Assembly (NCBI GenBank): GCA_964637485.1
Contig: CAZWUU010000017.1
Location: forward strand, 1-14,378
Source of the DNA: C7867-002 sp964637485
Lineage (GTDB): Bacteria; Patescibacteriota; Minisyncoccia; Phycocordibacterales; PALSA-1337
Direction of reading: 5' to 3'
Length of the DNA: 14,378 bases
The notes beneath the pieces were generated by a model. It worked only from the letters and a program-made list of their open reading frames with translations, was not told the DNA's origin and did no database searches. Of this stretch, positions 1 to 6,833 are shown in pieces (positions within the stretch are counted from its first letter, which is position 1; each line of letters begins with the position of its first letter). The translations under genes were made by a program, and so were the position numbers.

Positions 1-213
1 TTGCACATTCCAGGGAGTAAGTACTTCAGCGCCATACTTCATTTGAAACTGTTTTACTGCCGAATCTGTCTCTTCGTTATAGTGACCACTGTCTTGAATA
101 TCTATGCCCTCGAAGGTTCGTAGAAAGTTTTGAACATTTCTCACCTCGACGACTTCATTTCTGATGTCGGGCTTCAGTACATGATTTACCACTGGACACG
201 GTATGGCTAACAT
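1..213 (-). CDS. Peptidoglycan-binding-domain protein, partial (3' end outside window)
   Basis: An open frame of 71 codons runs from ATG at 213 to the left edge without a stop. Residues about 22-66 look like a PG_binding_1 helical repeat: a VRNVQNFL helix, then FEGIDI, SGHYNEET, DSAVKQFQ and KYG, matching the family pattern of V..LQ.fL...G.....G.yd..T..AV..FQ. Such domains anchor proteins to cell-wall glycan. The ATG is fixed by a stop three codons upstream (TAA TAC ATT ATG). No signal peptide or membrane segment precedes the domain, which is odd for a wall-binding protein, so export may be absent or a preceding module may have been lost. It lies 33 bases after the small membrane gene and is the last visible member of the mreB-mreC group. 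The domain call is from memory of the family pattern, not a search. Confidence 0.6.
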   Translation of the reverse strand, partial: MLAIPCPVVNHVLKPDIRNEVVEVRNVQNFLRTFEGIDIQDSGHYNEETDSAVKQFQMKYGAEVLTPWNVQ

Positions 214-246
214 AATGTATTAAGATAACTCAATAATTAATATTGT

Positions 247-519
247 CTAGGCATAATTTCTAACAACGGTTTTCAGGTAACCAATCAACATAAGTAGTCC
301 TGCCGTTCCTAGCGTAAACATGTATCCCCAAATACCCTTTTCCAAATGCATCGTATAGAGCACGTCGTACATAAAAGCGGCTATAACTAGTTCCGCATAT
401 CTCGGAAATACCCATGCCGATATGAGTCCAACTAATATCGCTACATACCACCAACCAAATATGACGCAAAGAAATACGATCACGTCAGCTGTGATTCTCA
501 ATGTTTTATCGTGAGTCAT
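247..519 (-). CDS. Small hydrophobic membrane protein in the mreD position
   Basis: A protein of 90 residues with hydrophobic stretches at about 12-38 (containing GWWY), 43-56 and 64-84, so three or four membrane segments. It begins 9 bases after the mreC stop, in the order mreB-mreC-this gene. In many bacteria that third place belongs to MreD, a membrane partner of about 160 residues in the rod complex. This protein is about half that length and shows no motif I can tie to MreD, so a reduced MreD analogue is only an inference from position. The start is ATG at 519. A GATAAT sequence overlapping the mreC stop lies 8 bases before it, and there is no Shine-Dalgarno sequence. Confidence 0.7.
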   Translation of the reverse strand: MTHDKTLRITADVIVFLCVIFGWWYVAILVGLISAWVFPRYAELVIAAFMYDVLYTMHLEKGIWGYMFTLGTAGLLMLIGYLKTVVRNYA

Positions 520-528
520 AATAGTTGA

Positions 529-1341
529 TTATCGGCGAATAAGACGGGATTTACCATCATCCACAAAGACAAATCTTGATTCAAAAACATTTATAGGACT
601 TACAAACAGAACGGTATCGAAGGGGCTGGACGGATCTCTGATGACCCTACTCACCTGACCAAGAGCACGCCCGTATATATCGCTATTAACGATGATATCA
701 CCGTCCTTGACTACTGAGCCATGAGGTACAAAGGCTTCATACTGACCGCCACCCTTACCTCTGGCAGTAGCCTTTATGCGACCATCTCCTATATATATGT
801 CATGTGTTTCTTCCGGTGACGAATACAGAGTCACCAATGAATGATTCGGGTATATTTCCTTCACTCGGCCGATCAGGTATTTATCACTAGCATATATGAG
901 GGATGTACTCGCCACTCCATCTCTAGAACCGATATCAACAATAAACATATCGTTTGGCAATGTCGGAGATCGAGCTATTATTGACGCCAATTTAAGGTTC
1001 TTGCTTGTAGATGAAGCTCGATTTAGCAGGCCAAGTAATTCCGAGTTCATACTAAGAAGATATGCCTGAGTCGAACTGGAATATTCCATGCGTAATCGCT
1101 CGAGCTCTGATCTGAGAGTAAAATTTTCTCTGACAATATTTTCCGGTGATCTGAAGGCGCCAATTTCTATGGCATATCTAACTCTCCAGAAAGGTCCAGA
1201 TACGGATGAAAAAGCTATTTGGAAAAAATGAGGCCAAATAGTCTGGATCAGGATCACGACAACGGCAACGATCGATACAAGTACGCCAAAAAAAACTTTT
1301 CTTCTTGATTCTATCCTGTTATATGGGCGTTCATATTTCAT
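529..1341 (-). CDS. mreC: Rod shape-determining protein MreC
   Basis: A protein of 270 residues, the usual MreC size. A short basic cytoplasmic N-terminus (RIESRRK) is followed by one membrane helix at about 16-35. A hydrophilic, coiled-coil-like stretch follows at about 68-105 (RENFTLRSELERLRMEY). The rest is a beta-rich periplasmic or extracellular domain with typical MreC phrases such as VDIGSRDGV, LIGRVKEIYPNHSLV and a late VNSDIYGRALGQV. MreC links cytoplasmic MreB filaments to wall-synthesis enzymes. The start overlaps the end of mreB by 11 bases, so the two are probably translationally coupled. Next comes a small membrane protein rather than a recognisable MreD. I see no truncation. 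Confidence 0.93.
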   Translation of the reverse strand: MKYERPYNRIESRRKVFFGVLVSIVAVVVILIQTIWPHFFQIAFSSVSGPFWRVRYAIEIGAFRSPENIVRENFTLRSELERLRMEYSSSTQAYLLSMNSELLGLLNRASSTSKNLKLASIIARSPTLPNDMFIVDIGSRDGVASTSLIYASDKYLIGRVKEIYPNHSLVTLYSSPEETHDIYIGDGRIKATARGKGGGQYEAFVPHGSVVKDGDIIVNSDIYGRALGQVSRVIRDPSSPFDTVLFVSPINVFESRFVFVDDGKSRLIRR

Positions 1342-2383
1342 CTTCGTTTTCGAGAAGTATAGATCTATATTTTTCTATATCTTCCAGAATAATACCGGCA
1401 CCTCTCGCAATAGCCGTGAGCGGATCATCTGCCACTGTGACAGGAATCTTTAGAGTTTCATTGAGAAGTCCGTCCAAGCCCTTTATCAGAGCACCGCCAC
1501 CTACTAGATATATACCTCTCCTCATTACATCGGAGAGTATTTCTGGAGGAGTCGTTTCCAGAACCTCCTTGGTGGCTTCGACTATAGTCTCAATGGATTG
1601 GCTCATGGCCTCTCGCATATCAGAATCGGTAATAATAACTTCTCGAGGTAATCCGGTTATAAGATCTCTGCCTCTAATCGTAGTCTCGAGAGGTTCGCCT
1701 GGTAGGACTGAGCCGACGGCAAGTTTGACCTGCTCCGCTGTAGTCTCACCTATCAATATCTTAAACTCATTTCTGATGTAGGAAATGATATCGCTATTTA
1801 ACTTATCTCCGGCAATTTTTAAATTTTTCGATTTTACGATACCGCCCAGAGAGATAACCGCTATGTCCGTCGTACCGCCACCTATATCTATAACCATACT
1901 TCCGACCGGCTCATGTATAGGAAGTCTGATGCCGACAGCGCCTGCCATCGGTTGCTCGACTACATAGACTTCCCTTGCTCCGGCATTGCGCGTAGCATCC
2001 CTCACCGCTCGCACCTCTACGTTTGTCACACCAGAAGGAACTCCTACAACGACGCGTGGGCCGAGAACTTTTTTTGGCATATATTCGCCGGCGCGTTTTA
2101 TGAGATATGAAAGCATCTCTTCGGTTATTTCAAAATCGGAAATAACACCTTCTACAAGCGGCCTTACGGCAGTTATATGAGTCGGTGTTCTGCCTAGCAT
2201 TTCTTTTGCAGCTGTGCCTACCGCCACTACCTGGCCAGTCTTATCATTTACTGCAACGACAGACGGCTCATTAACGACTATGCCCTTACCGCGCACATAA
2301 ACAAGCGTATTCGCAGTGCCGAGATCTATACCTATATCATTGGATGCTTTCGAAAATAACTTGTTTTTTAGCCCTTTAATCAT
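1331..2383 (-). CDS. mreB: Actin-like rod shape protein MreB (first copy)
   Basis: A protein of 350 residues from Met at 2383. It shows the actin/Hsp70-type ATPase landmarks: phosphate-1 motif DIGIDLGTANTLVYV near the N-terminus, KEMLGRTP, the phosphate-2 motif VIDIGGGTTDIAVISLGG in the middle, and the adenosine motif GIYLVGGGALIKGL near the C-terminus. MreB polymerises under the membrane and guides wall synthesis. An ATG further upstream (2455) is in frame but would add 24 residues unlike MreB, and it lies upstream of the TATAAT box at 2412-2417, so I prefer 2383. The gene is followed by mreC with an 11-base overlap. A second mreB sits at 7109-8122. The two proteins share long identical phrases but differ at the C-terminal adenosine motif (LVGGGALI here, MTGGSSML there). 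Confidence 0.95.
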   Translation of the reverse strand: MIKGLKNKLFSKASNDIGIDLGTANTLVYVRGKGIVVNEPSVVAVNDKTGQVVAVGTAAKEMLGRTPTHITAVRPLVEGVISDFEITEEMLSYLIKRAGEYMPKKVLGPRVVVGVPSGVTNVEVRAVRDATRNAGAREVYVVEQPMAGAVGIRLPIHEPVGSMVIDIGGGTTDIAVISLGGIVKSKNLKIAGDKLNSDIISYIRNEFKILIGETTAEQVKLAVGSVLPGEPLETTIRGRDLITGLPREVIITDSDMREAMSQSIETIVEATKEVLETTPPEILSDVMRRGIYLVGGGALIKGLDGLLNETLKIPVTVADDPLTAIARGAGIILEDIEKYRSILLENEDEI

Positions 2384-2392
2384 TGAGTCAAC

Positions 2393-2417
2393 ATTATCAC
2401 AAAGCATAATTATTATA
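2393..2417 (-). promoter_or_regulatory. Candidate promoter region of mreB (first copy)
   Basis: Two overlapping -10 candidates precede the start at 2383 on the minus strand. TATAAT (2417-2412) would give a leader of roughly 20 bases. The extended -10 TGTGATAAT (2401-2393) ends 9 bases before the ATG and would give an almost leaderless mRNA. No convincing -35 goes with either. The 11 bases at 2405-2395 recur before the second mreB. Confidence 0.45.
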
Positions 2418-2420
2418 GAA

Positions 2421-2449
2421 TTGACACAGTGTTGTCTGTATGCTTTACT
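2421..2449 (+). promoter_or_regulatory. Plus-strand promoter divergent from mreB
   Basis: A perfect -35 TTGACA (2421-2426) is followed by a 17-base spacer and TTTACT (2444-2449), preceded by TGC as an extended -10. Transcription would start near 2456, away from mreB, into the 2456-2775 unit. It overlaps the mreB promoter region back to back. Confidence 0.5.
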
Positions 2450-2476
2450 GGTCATGCCGTCACATGGTGTGCCGGT

Positions 2477-2494
2477 CCCCTATCGGGGTTTTTT
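2477..2494 (+). terminator. Short terminator-like hairpin in the leader of the plus-strand unit
   Basis: CCCC, loop TATC, GGGG, then six T. A second small hairpin lies just before it (2457-2475, arms CCG/CGG and CACA/TGTG). The stem has only four G-C pairs, so termination would be weak or conditional. It lies about 20 bases after the predicted transcription start, where an attenuator could sit. Confidence 0.35.
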
Positions 2495-2517
2495 AGTTAC
2501 AAAGTACCCTAATATAT

Positions 2518-2712
2518 ATGTCTTGTTCTTTGTCCGGCGCTTCAGAGGAAGCTATATCAAAGCTTGATGGTCTGACCCCTTCGGAAATCATGAGACTTCA
2601 CTTTCTCATGAGGAGAGACAACAGTTCCAGTCTGCACAACACTCTTCGAGGAATTGATTTGGAAGATCTCGCCAGAAAAAAGGAGTCGGCCTGTCAGGTG
2701 ACCTCGAGCTAG
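2518..2712 (+). CDS. Possible small protein of 64 residues, unrecognised
   Basis: An open frame of 64 codons lies between a plus-strand promoter and a strong plus-strand terminator, in the otherwise empty gap between proS and mreB. The predicted protein is hydrophilic and largely helical-looking, with charged stretches (SEEAISKLDGL, EIMRLHFLMRRD, DLEDLARKKE) and a Ser-rich tail. Codon choice resembles the neighbours. Against it: no Shine-Dalgarno sequence precedes the ATG, I know no family match, and the same DNA holds several hairpins (2549-2562 arms GCTTC/GAAGC; 2588-2611 arms TCATGAG/CTCATGA), so the product could be an RNA. The gene would converge on proS. I assign no function. Confidence 0.35.
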   Translation: MSCSLSGASEEAISKLDGLTPSEIMRLHFLMRRDNSSSLHNTLRGIDLEDLARKKESACQVTSS

Positions 2713-2748
2713 AATCCGCAGAATAATGATTCTGCAAAACATCTTCAT

Positions 2749-2775
2749 GGCCACACTACTGTGTGGCCATTTTTT
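2749..2775 (+). terminator. Strong intrinsic terminator of the plus-strand unit
   Basis: GGCCACAC (2749-2756), loop TACT, GTGTGGCC (2761-2768), then A and six T. The T run is on the plus strand, so it ends a plus-strand transcript. It overlaps the proS stop codon. Another perfect hairpin (2718-2735, arms GCAGAAT/ATTCTGC) lies just upstream. On the minus strand the stem is not followed directly by T's, so it is a poor terminator for proS. Confidence 0.8.
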
Positions 2776-4012
2776 ATTTCAACTGGGAGACTTTGCACAT
2801 ATCCATGGCGCCTGTGGCCCTATCTTTTATCTCCACAGAGTCTATCTTCGTAGTCTTTTCGCTGACAACATAACGCTTCGGAATCCCGATGAGATCCGCA
2901 TCTCCAAATTTCTCGCCAGCTCCGACGTCTCTGTCATCATAGAGAACTTCAACACCACTTTTAGTAAGACGCTCGTATAGTTCATCAGCAAACTTTTTCA
3001 CATCCCCCTTTTCATCATACAATGCAATCAGATGTACTCCATATGGAGCCACAGATTCTGGCCAGACGATGCCCTTCTCATCAGATTTTGATTCGACTAT
3101 GGTACCCATGACTCTGCCAGGCCCTATACCATAACTTCCCATAACAACGGATGTCGGCTTACCAGATTCATCCTTGAATTTCAGGCCCAGAGCGTCAGAA
3201 AATCTTGTCCCCAAATTGAAAATGTTTCCGACTTCGACAGAACGTCTCTCTACAAACTCAGCCCTCTTCATTCCAAGATCAGCCAGAACCTCGTCATTAA
3301 ATACTTCCTTATTTACTGCTACTCTCTTTAATTCATTCACGTATATAATATCCTCTCCTGCCTCGGTAATAGTTTGAAATTCATGAGAATATTTGGAAAA
3401 CATACCCCCGGAAGCAAATGTTATGAATGTCCTTCCTCCCAATCCTACTCTGTCGAATATTCTTACGTAAGCTTGTTTTACCCTTTCATAATACTCCGCA
3501 TGTTCAGTTTCATTTTTGGAAAATGAATATAGATCCTTCATGACAAACTCTCTAGATCTCATGATACCCGATTTAGCCCTGGTTTCATTTCGAAACTTCG
3601 TCTGAAATTGATACACGTAAGTCGGCAGATGTCTGTATGATGAAATATAATCCTTCATGAGTTTCGTCAATGCAGCTTCATGTGTAACACCAAGTCCCAA
3701 TTCAGTATCATTTTTTAGCTTGGTTTTAAACCAGACATCAACTTTGGCATCGTCCCATTGATCTGTCGGTTCCCATGTCTCTTTTTGTTGCAGAGCCGTA
3801 AGTACCACCTCCTGCCCGCCGATCGCATTCATCTCTTCTCTTATGATGTTCATGATCTTATTCATGACTCTAAGACCGAGCGGCAAATATGCATATACAC
3901 CAGCCATTTCCTTGTAAACATAACCTGCCCTGATGAGCAAATCAGCGTTCTTTGAGACCTCGTCCTTCGGAGCTTCTTTTCTCGTTTTCGTAAATAGTTG
4001 GCTTTGTCGCAT
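2774..4012 (-). CDS. proS: Proline-tRNA ligase, compact form without editing domain
   Basis: A class II aminoacyl-tRNA synthetase charging tRNA-Pro, 412 residues. Motif 2 is at about 140-164 (FRNETRAKSGIMRSREF, then KDLYSF). The SGGMFSKYSHEF signature lies near 201-212 and motif 3 (MGSYGIGPGR) at 291-300. An anticodon-binding domain follows from about 320, ending with IPKRYVVSEK and KDRATG. Bacterial ProRS usually has about 570 residues because an INS editing domain of about 180 sits between motifs 2 and 3. Here only a short linker (about 225-255) is present. Such compact enzymes are known, for example in alphaproteobacteria. Hydrolysis of misacylated Ala-tRNA-Pro would then need a trans factor or be absent. 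It follows rseP by about 40 bases; start ATG at 4012, with no clear Shine-Dalgarno sequence. Confidence 0.95.
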   Translation of the reverse strand: MRQSQLFTKTRKEAPKDEVSKNADLLIRAGYVYKEMAGVYAYLPLGLRVMNKIMNIIREEMNAIGGQEVVLTALQQKETWEPTDQWDDAKVDVWFKTKLKNDTELGLGVTHEAALTKLMKDYISSYRHLPTYVYQFQTKFRNETRAKSGIMRSREFVMKDLYSFSKNETEHAEYYERVKQAYVRIFDRVGLGGRTFITFASGGMFSKYSHEFQTITEAGEDIIYVNELKRVAVNKEVFNDEVLADLGMKRAEFVERRSVEVGNIFNLGTRFSDALGLKFKDESGKPTSVVMGSYGIGPGRVMGTIVESKSDEKGIVWPESVAPYGVHLIALYDEKGDVKKFADELYERLTKSGVEVLYDDRDVGAGEKFGDADLIGIPKRYVVSEKTTKIDSVEIKDRATGAMDMCKVSQLK

Positions 4013-4051
4013 ATAATTAATATTTCATAAATAATACCTAGAATAGCATCA

Positions 4052-5197
4052 TCACCACAACGAAGTGACATCCTTTATGGTTATCACGATCATAAGGATG
4101 ATGAGCAGAGCGAAGCCGATCAAGTTCGCATAATTGGCAAATACAGGAGGAATTCTCCTGCGTATCACTCCTTCAATCGCCACGAACAATATCCTACCAC
4201 CGTCGAGCGCCGGAAATGGAATCAGATTTATTATTCCGAGATTGATAGAAATAATCGCGGTTATCATAAGAAGATATACCAAGCCCATATTGGCGGCATT
4301 ACCCACAATTCCAGCTATACCGATAGGACCAGCAACATCAGAAAAATCAGGCTTGCCAGTGAAAATATCTGCAAAGAAATGATACAAACCAATAACAGTT
4401 TCTTTCATCATGATAAGAGTAAACTTGCCTGATTCCCAGATCGCCAAATGAATGGGTAGTTGCATTTCGGCGGCATTATCCATAGATATTCCTATGGCGT
4501 ACTTACCGTCCACAAGACCTGCGACAGGAGTAACTCCGATAATATTCAAGTTTCCATCCCGAATAAATTCGACAGCCACAGGCTTATCTCCAAATTCATT
4601 CACGACCTTCTGCACATCTTCGATCGTTTGCTTAGTTTTCAGGGCATCCATAGACGCACTCGATGTCGCATTTCTCGCCCTGGAAGCATTCATGCCGACA
4701 GTCTCTACATATGAAATGATATCGCCTGCCTGCAATCCTACCTTCTCAGCAGGAGAATTTTTCATGACATTGACTACCATGATGCGATCATTGCTCATGT
4801 GGGATTTGTACTGGCTGAAATCAACAGACGAAACGGTCACTCCCAGGCAAAATACTACCGCATAAACAATCCAGGCAAATATAAAATTGAAGAAGACTCC
4901 AGCGAACAATACAATAGCCTGTTGCCATCTCGGTTTATTAACGAAGCTTCTTGCGCTGTCAGGACCAGATATAGAGTCCGCATCAGGATTTTCTCCAAAA
5001 ATCTTCACGTAACCACCAAACGGCACTGCATTTACTCCGTATTCAGTTTCTCCCCTCTTCCAAGCAAATAATTTTGGACCGAATCCTATCTTAAAGGCAT
5101 CCACTCTGATACCGAACATTCTAGCTGACAGAAAATGACCCAATTCGTGTACGAAGATGAGAACCGCTAGAACAATAATGAATATAAGTACTGTCAT
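4052..5197 (-). CDS. rseP: RIP zinc metalloprotease RseP (site-2 protease family)
   Basis: A membrane-embedded protease of 381 residues. The zinc-binding HELGH is in the first membrane helix (17-21). A loop rich in Gly and Pro carries AVPFGGYVKIFGE. A second membrane helix lies near 93-118 (FAGVFFNFIFAWIVYAVV), and one PDZ domain spans roughly 130-230 (SPAEKVGLQAGDIISYV). The second catalytic motif NLIPFPALDGG is at about 324-334 (Asp332), within the C-terminal membrane helices. Family members cut transmembrane anti-sigma factors or remnant signal peptides; the target here cannot be told. It starts 6 bases after the frr stop, in the order frr-rseP-proS, and probably shares their transcript. 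All catalytic residues are present. Confidence 0.95.
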   Translation of the reverse strand: MTVLIFIIVLAVLIFVHELGHFLSARMFGIRVDAFKIGFGPKLFAWKRGETEYGVNAVPFGGYVKIFGENPDADSISGPDSARSFVNKPRWQQAIVLFAGVFFNFIFAWIVYAVVFCLGVTVSSVDFSQYKSHMSNDRIMVVNVMKNSPAEKVGLQAGDIISYVETVGMNASRARNATSSASMDALKTKQTIEDVQKVVNEFGDKPVAVEFIRDGNLNIIGVTPVAGLVDGKYAIGISMDNAAEMQLPIHLAIWESGKFTLIMMKETVIGLYHFFADIFTGKPDFSDVAGPIGIAGIVGNAANMGLVYLLMITAIISINLGIINLIPFPALDGGRILFVAIEGVIRRRIPPVFANYANLIGFALLIILMIVITIKDVTSLW

Positions 5198-5203
5198 GTG
5201 ACT

Positions 5204-5755
5204 TTATGCTAGCAATTCCTTCTCCTTTTTTGCATATATATCCTCCAGGCGCTTATTGGTATCATCTACCAATTTCTGGGTTTCGTTTTTCAGTCTGAAT
5301 ATTTCGTCCTTGCCGTATCCGCCCTCCTTCTCCCTATTCTGCAAATCCTTGATGATGACATCGCGATGTCTTCTAACTTCTTTCTTTGCCTCTTCAAGCT
5401 TATCCTTCGCCATTTTCGCTATAGCCGTCCTGCGTTCACCCGTCAATTCAGGAAAGTTTACTCTGACTCCGTCACCATCTACCACGGTCGACAATCCTAA
5501 ATTTGCAACAGTAATGGACTTTTCTATTTCTTTAACTTGACTCTTGTCCCAAGGTTGTATTCGCAACGTTCGTGCTCCTTCGAGAATGATGCTCGCAACT
5601 TCTTTTAGTGACAGAAGAGTTCCGTATGAATCAACCTTAACGCTATCTAGAATAGCCGGAGAGGCTTGGCCAGTCCTTATTTGCTGATACTCCTTCTTCA
5701 GCCAATCTTCCGAACCTAATAATTGTTTTTTGAACTGACTAAAATCGTATGACAT
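5204..5755 (-). CDS. frr: Ribosome-recycling factor
   Basis: A protein of 183 residues from Met at 5755, matching the normal length (about 185). Family marks are the early helix ending QIRTGQASPAILD, the SYGT and TLRIQPWD stretch, the hydrophobic DGVRVNFPELTGERR motif, and a long C-terminal helix ending ANKR-like TNKRLEDIYAKKEKELL. With EF-G it splits post-termination ribosomes. An ATG at 5773 would add six residues and overlap holB. I choose 5755 because it puts RTG at residue 27, close to its place in E. coli Frr, and because an extended -10 (TGTGATAAT) ends exactly 6 bases before it. It lies between holB and rseP. Confidence 0.95.
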   Translation of the reverse strand: MSYDFSQFKKQLLGSEDWLKKEYQQIRTGQASPAILDSVKVDSYGTLLSLKEVASIILEGARTLRIQPWDKSQVKEIEKSITVANLGLSTVVDGDGVRVNFPELTGERRTAIAKMAKDKLEEAKKEVRRHRDVIIKDLQNREKEGGYGKDEIFRLKNETQKLVDDTNKRLEDIYAKKEKELLA

Positions 5756-5761
5756 GAGACC

Positions 5762-5770
5762 ATTATCACA
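5762..5770 (-). promoter_or_regulatory. Extended -10 directly before frr
   Basis: TGTGATAAT (5770-5762 on the minus strand) is followed by six bases and the ATG at 5755. It overlaps the holB stop codon. The spacing would place the transcription start on the ATG, giving a leaderless frr mRNA in addition to read-through from holB. No -35 is evident. Confidence 0.45.
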
Positions 5771-6452
5771 CATTCATGGCGACATATTCAAGCAACATTT
5801 TTATGGATGGAGCGCGATCATTTCCATATTTCTCACAGAGCGAGAGAGCTTGAAGAGCGGAGATATTCTCCCTTACACCACGAGCTTTGAGTCTCACAGT
5901 TAGTGCGTGCACAAAATCCATAAAATCCGCCTTACCTCTCTTACCCTTGGATATTTCTTCAGCAAAAGTCTTCGCCATGTCCAAACGTTGTTTCTCATTT
6001 GATCCCAAGAATATATCTACGAGATCCTCATAGCCATTTGCAACGTTTTTTATGTAAGCATTTCGAGGGTGAACTATTGCTACTCTTGATCTTACCGTCG
6101 GTAGCAATACCGATAAATTCTTGATGCAAAAAATAAACACGGAAGATACGGGTGGTTCTTCCAGGATTTTAAGCAAAGCATTTTGTGACTCTATGGTAAC
6201 CGACTCAAAAAAGGTAAGAAATATTTTCTTTGAGCCAGAATTAATTGGCATGGTATACGCCTTCTCCTTTAACTCACGCGCTTTATCAATATTTAAAACA
6301 TCGACTGCCGTGACTACATAATCAGGATTACTTGGTCCGATATCTATGCCACACACGGCTAGCTCATCCTCGATCATTCCCCTCGAATATCGCCCGGCGA
6401 TGCAGTACGCATGATGATTTAGTTCGCCGAAAAGTCGGTCCGTCTTTTTCAT
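5766..6452 (-). CDS. holB: DNA polymerase III delta-prime-like subunit
   Basis: A protein of 228 residues with the clamp-loader signature ESQNALLKILEEPP at 88-101, a strand like SVFIFCIKN and then LLPTVRSRV (116-124), the place of the sensor SRC motif. It lacks a P-loop, as delta-prime subunits often do. It also lacks the N-terminal zinc-ribbon region of longer homologues and is well short of the E. coli protein (334 residues), so it is a reduced form. Delta-prime helps the clamp loader place the sliding clamp on DNA. The start ATG at 6452 lies 6 bases after an extended -10 box, and the gene begins just past the terminator of an upstream RNA gene. It is first in the holB-frr-rseP-proS series. 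Confidence 0.85.
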   Translation of the reverse strand: MKKTDRLFGELNHHAYCIAGRYSRGMIEDELAVCGIDIGPSNPDYVVTAVDVLNIDKARELKEKAYTMPINSGSKKIFLTFFESVTIESQNALLKILEEPPVSSVFIFCIKNLSVLLPTVRSRVAIVHPRNAYIKNVANGYEDLVDIFLGSNEKQRLDMAKTFAEEISKGKRGKADFMDFVHALTVRLKARGVRENISALQALSLCEKYGNDRAPSIKMLLEYVAMNV

Positions 6453-6458
6453 ATTCTG

Positions 6459-6467
6459 ATTCTAGCA
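6459..6467 (-). promoter_or_regulatory. Extended -10 directly before holB
   Basis: TGCTAGAAT (6467-6459 on the minus strand) is followed by six bases and the ATG at 6452, so the predicted mRNA is leaderless. It sits immediately downstream of the T run of the preceding terminator, which separates the RNA gene from the holB series. No clear -35 is seen. Confidence 0.55.
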
Positions 6468-6468
6468 G

Positions 6469-6506
6469 AAAAAAATAAGCCCCACAGTTTAATTAAACTG
6501 TGGGGC
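6469..6506 (-). terminator. Strong intrinsic terminator of RNA gene 2
   Basis: A 28-base perfect palindrome at 6479-6506 (arms GCCCCACAGTTT and its complement around AATT) is followed on the minus strand by TTATTTTTTT (6478-6469). It ends the transcript started at the 6676-6704 promoter. Confidence 0.9.
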
Positions 6507-6669
6507 CGAGCTGGTTGCGTATGTGTCGCATCCGCTCTCATCGGACGAGCACTCGTCGCAGCTTACGTCATTTCGGTGCTGCAAGTCCGGTTTTCGATAT
6601 GCAGGAGCGATTGGTGTCTTGTAACCCTGCGTCTTTCGGTCGGTTACTCGCTCTGGTACTGCATATTCT
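6469..6669 (-). ncRNA. Structured RNA gene 2, about 200 nt, unassigned
   Basis: The region lies between a near-consensus promoter (6676-6704) and a strong terminator (6469-6506), with no usable start codon downstream of the predicted transcription start in the only long frame. The transcript folds extensively by eye. One long hairpin spans 6666-6597 with three successive helices: ATATGCAG/CTGCATAT, AGCGA/TCGCT and GTAACC/GGTTAC, capped by a loop containing CCGAAAG. Then come GACGA/TCGTC (6557-6544) and TGCG/CGCA (6530-6516), the last inside a GAGC/GCTC helix. It lies just upstream of holB. I find no tmRNA tag or tRNA-like end, no RNase P conserved cores, no SRP GGAAG-type loop and not the single long rod of 6S RNA. 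A new or diverged structured RNA is the best description. Confidence 0.6.
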
Positions 6670-6675
6670 GGGTAT

Positions 6676-6704
6676 ATAATAGCAAATACGTAGCGATTTG
6701 TCAA
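6676..6704 (-). promoter_or_regulatory. Near-consensus promoter of RNA gene 2
   Basis: On the minus strand, TTGACA (6704-6699), a 17-base spacer and TATTAT (6681-6676) preceded by TGC, an extended -10. The predicted transcription start is near 6669. This is the strongest promoter in the window together with that of murA. Confidence 0.8.
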
Positions 6705-6794
6705 GCATATCGTATTATATCCTTATAATTAGCCATTTATTAGATATAACGCTATTGCATATTCACGAGATCATATTTCCTCAGATCAACAGGC

Positions 6795-6833
6795 AAAAAA
6801 GAAAGGGCGTGCATTGCAGAGCAATGCACGCCC
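6795..6833 (-). terminator. Strong intrinsic terminator of RNA gene 1
   Basis: A 13-bp perfect stem (arms GGGCGTGCATTGC and its complement, loop of 3; 6805-6833) is followed on the minus strand by TTTCTTTTTT (6804-6795). It closes the unit that starts near 7066. Confidence 0.92.

Noticed and set aside
2384..2455. An upstream in-frame start adding 24 residues to the first MreB
   Set aside because: The extra residues do not resemble MreB and the stretch contains the likely promoter.
2557..2754. A 65-codon minus-strand frame opposite the small plus-strand ORF
   Set aside because: It begins inside the terminator hairpin and the local promoter and terminator point to the plus strand.
6621..6647. 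Resemblance of the loop with CCGAAAGACGCAGGG to a cyclic-di-GMP riboswitch
   Set aside because: The required CACAGGGCAAACC-like half is missing and the RNA ends in its own terminator away from any regulated start codon.
6489..6704. A 71-codon minus-strand frame rich in Ser, Cys and Asp
   Set aside because: Its TTG start is the -35 box of the RNA gene 2 promoter, no start codon lies after the transcription start in that frame, and its stop lies in the terminator stem.
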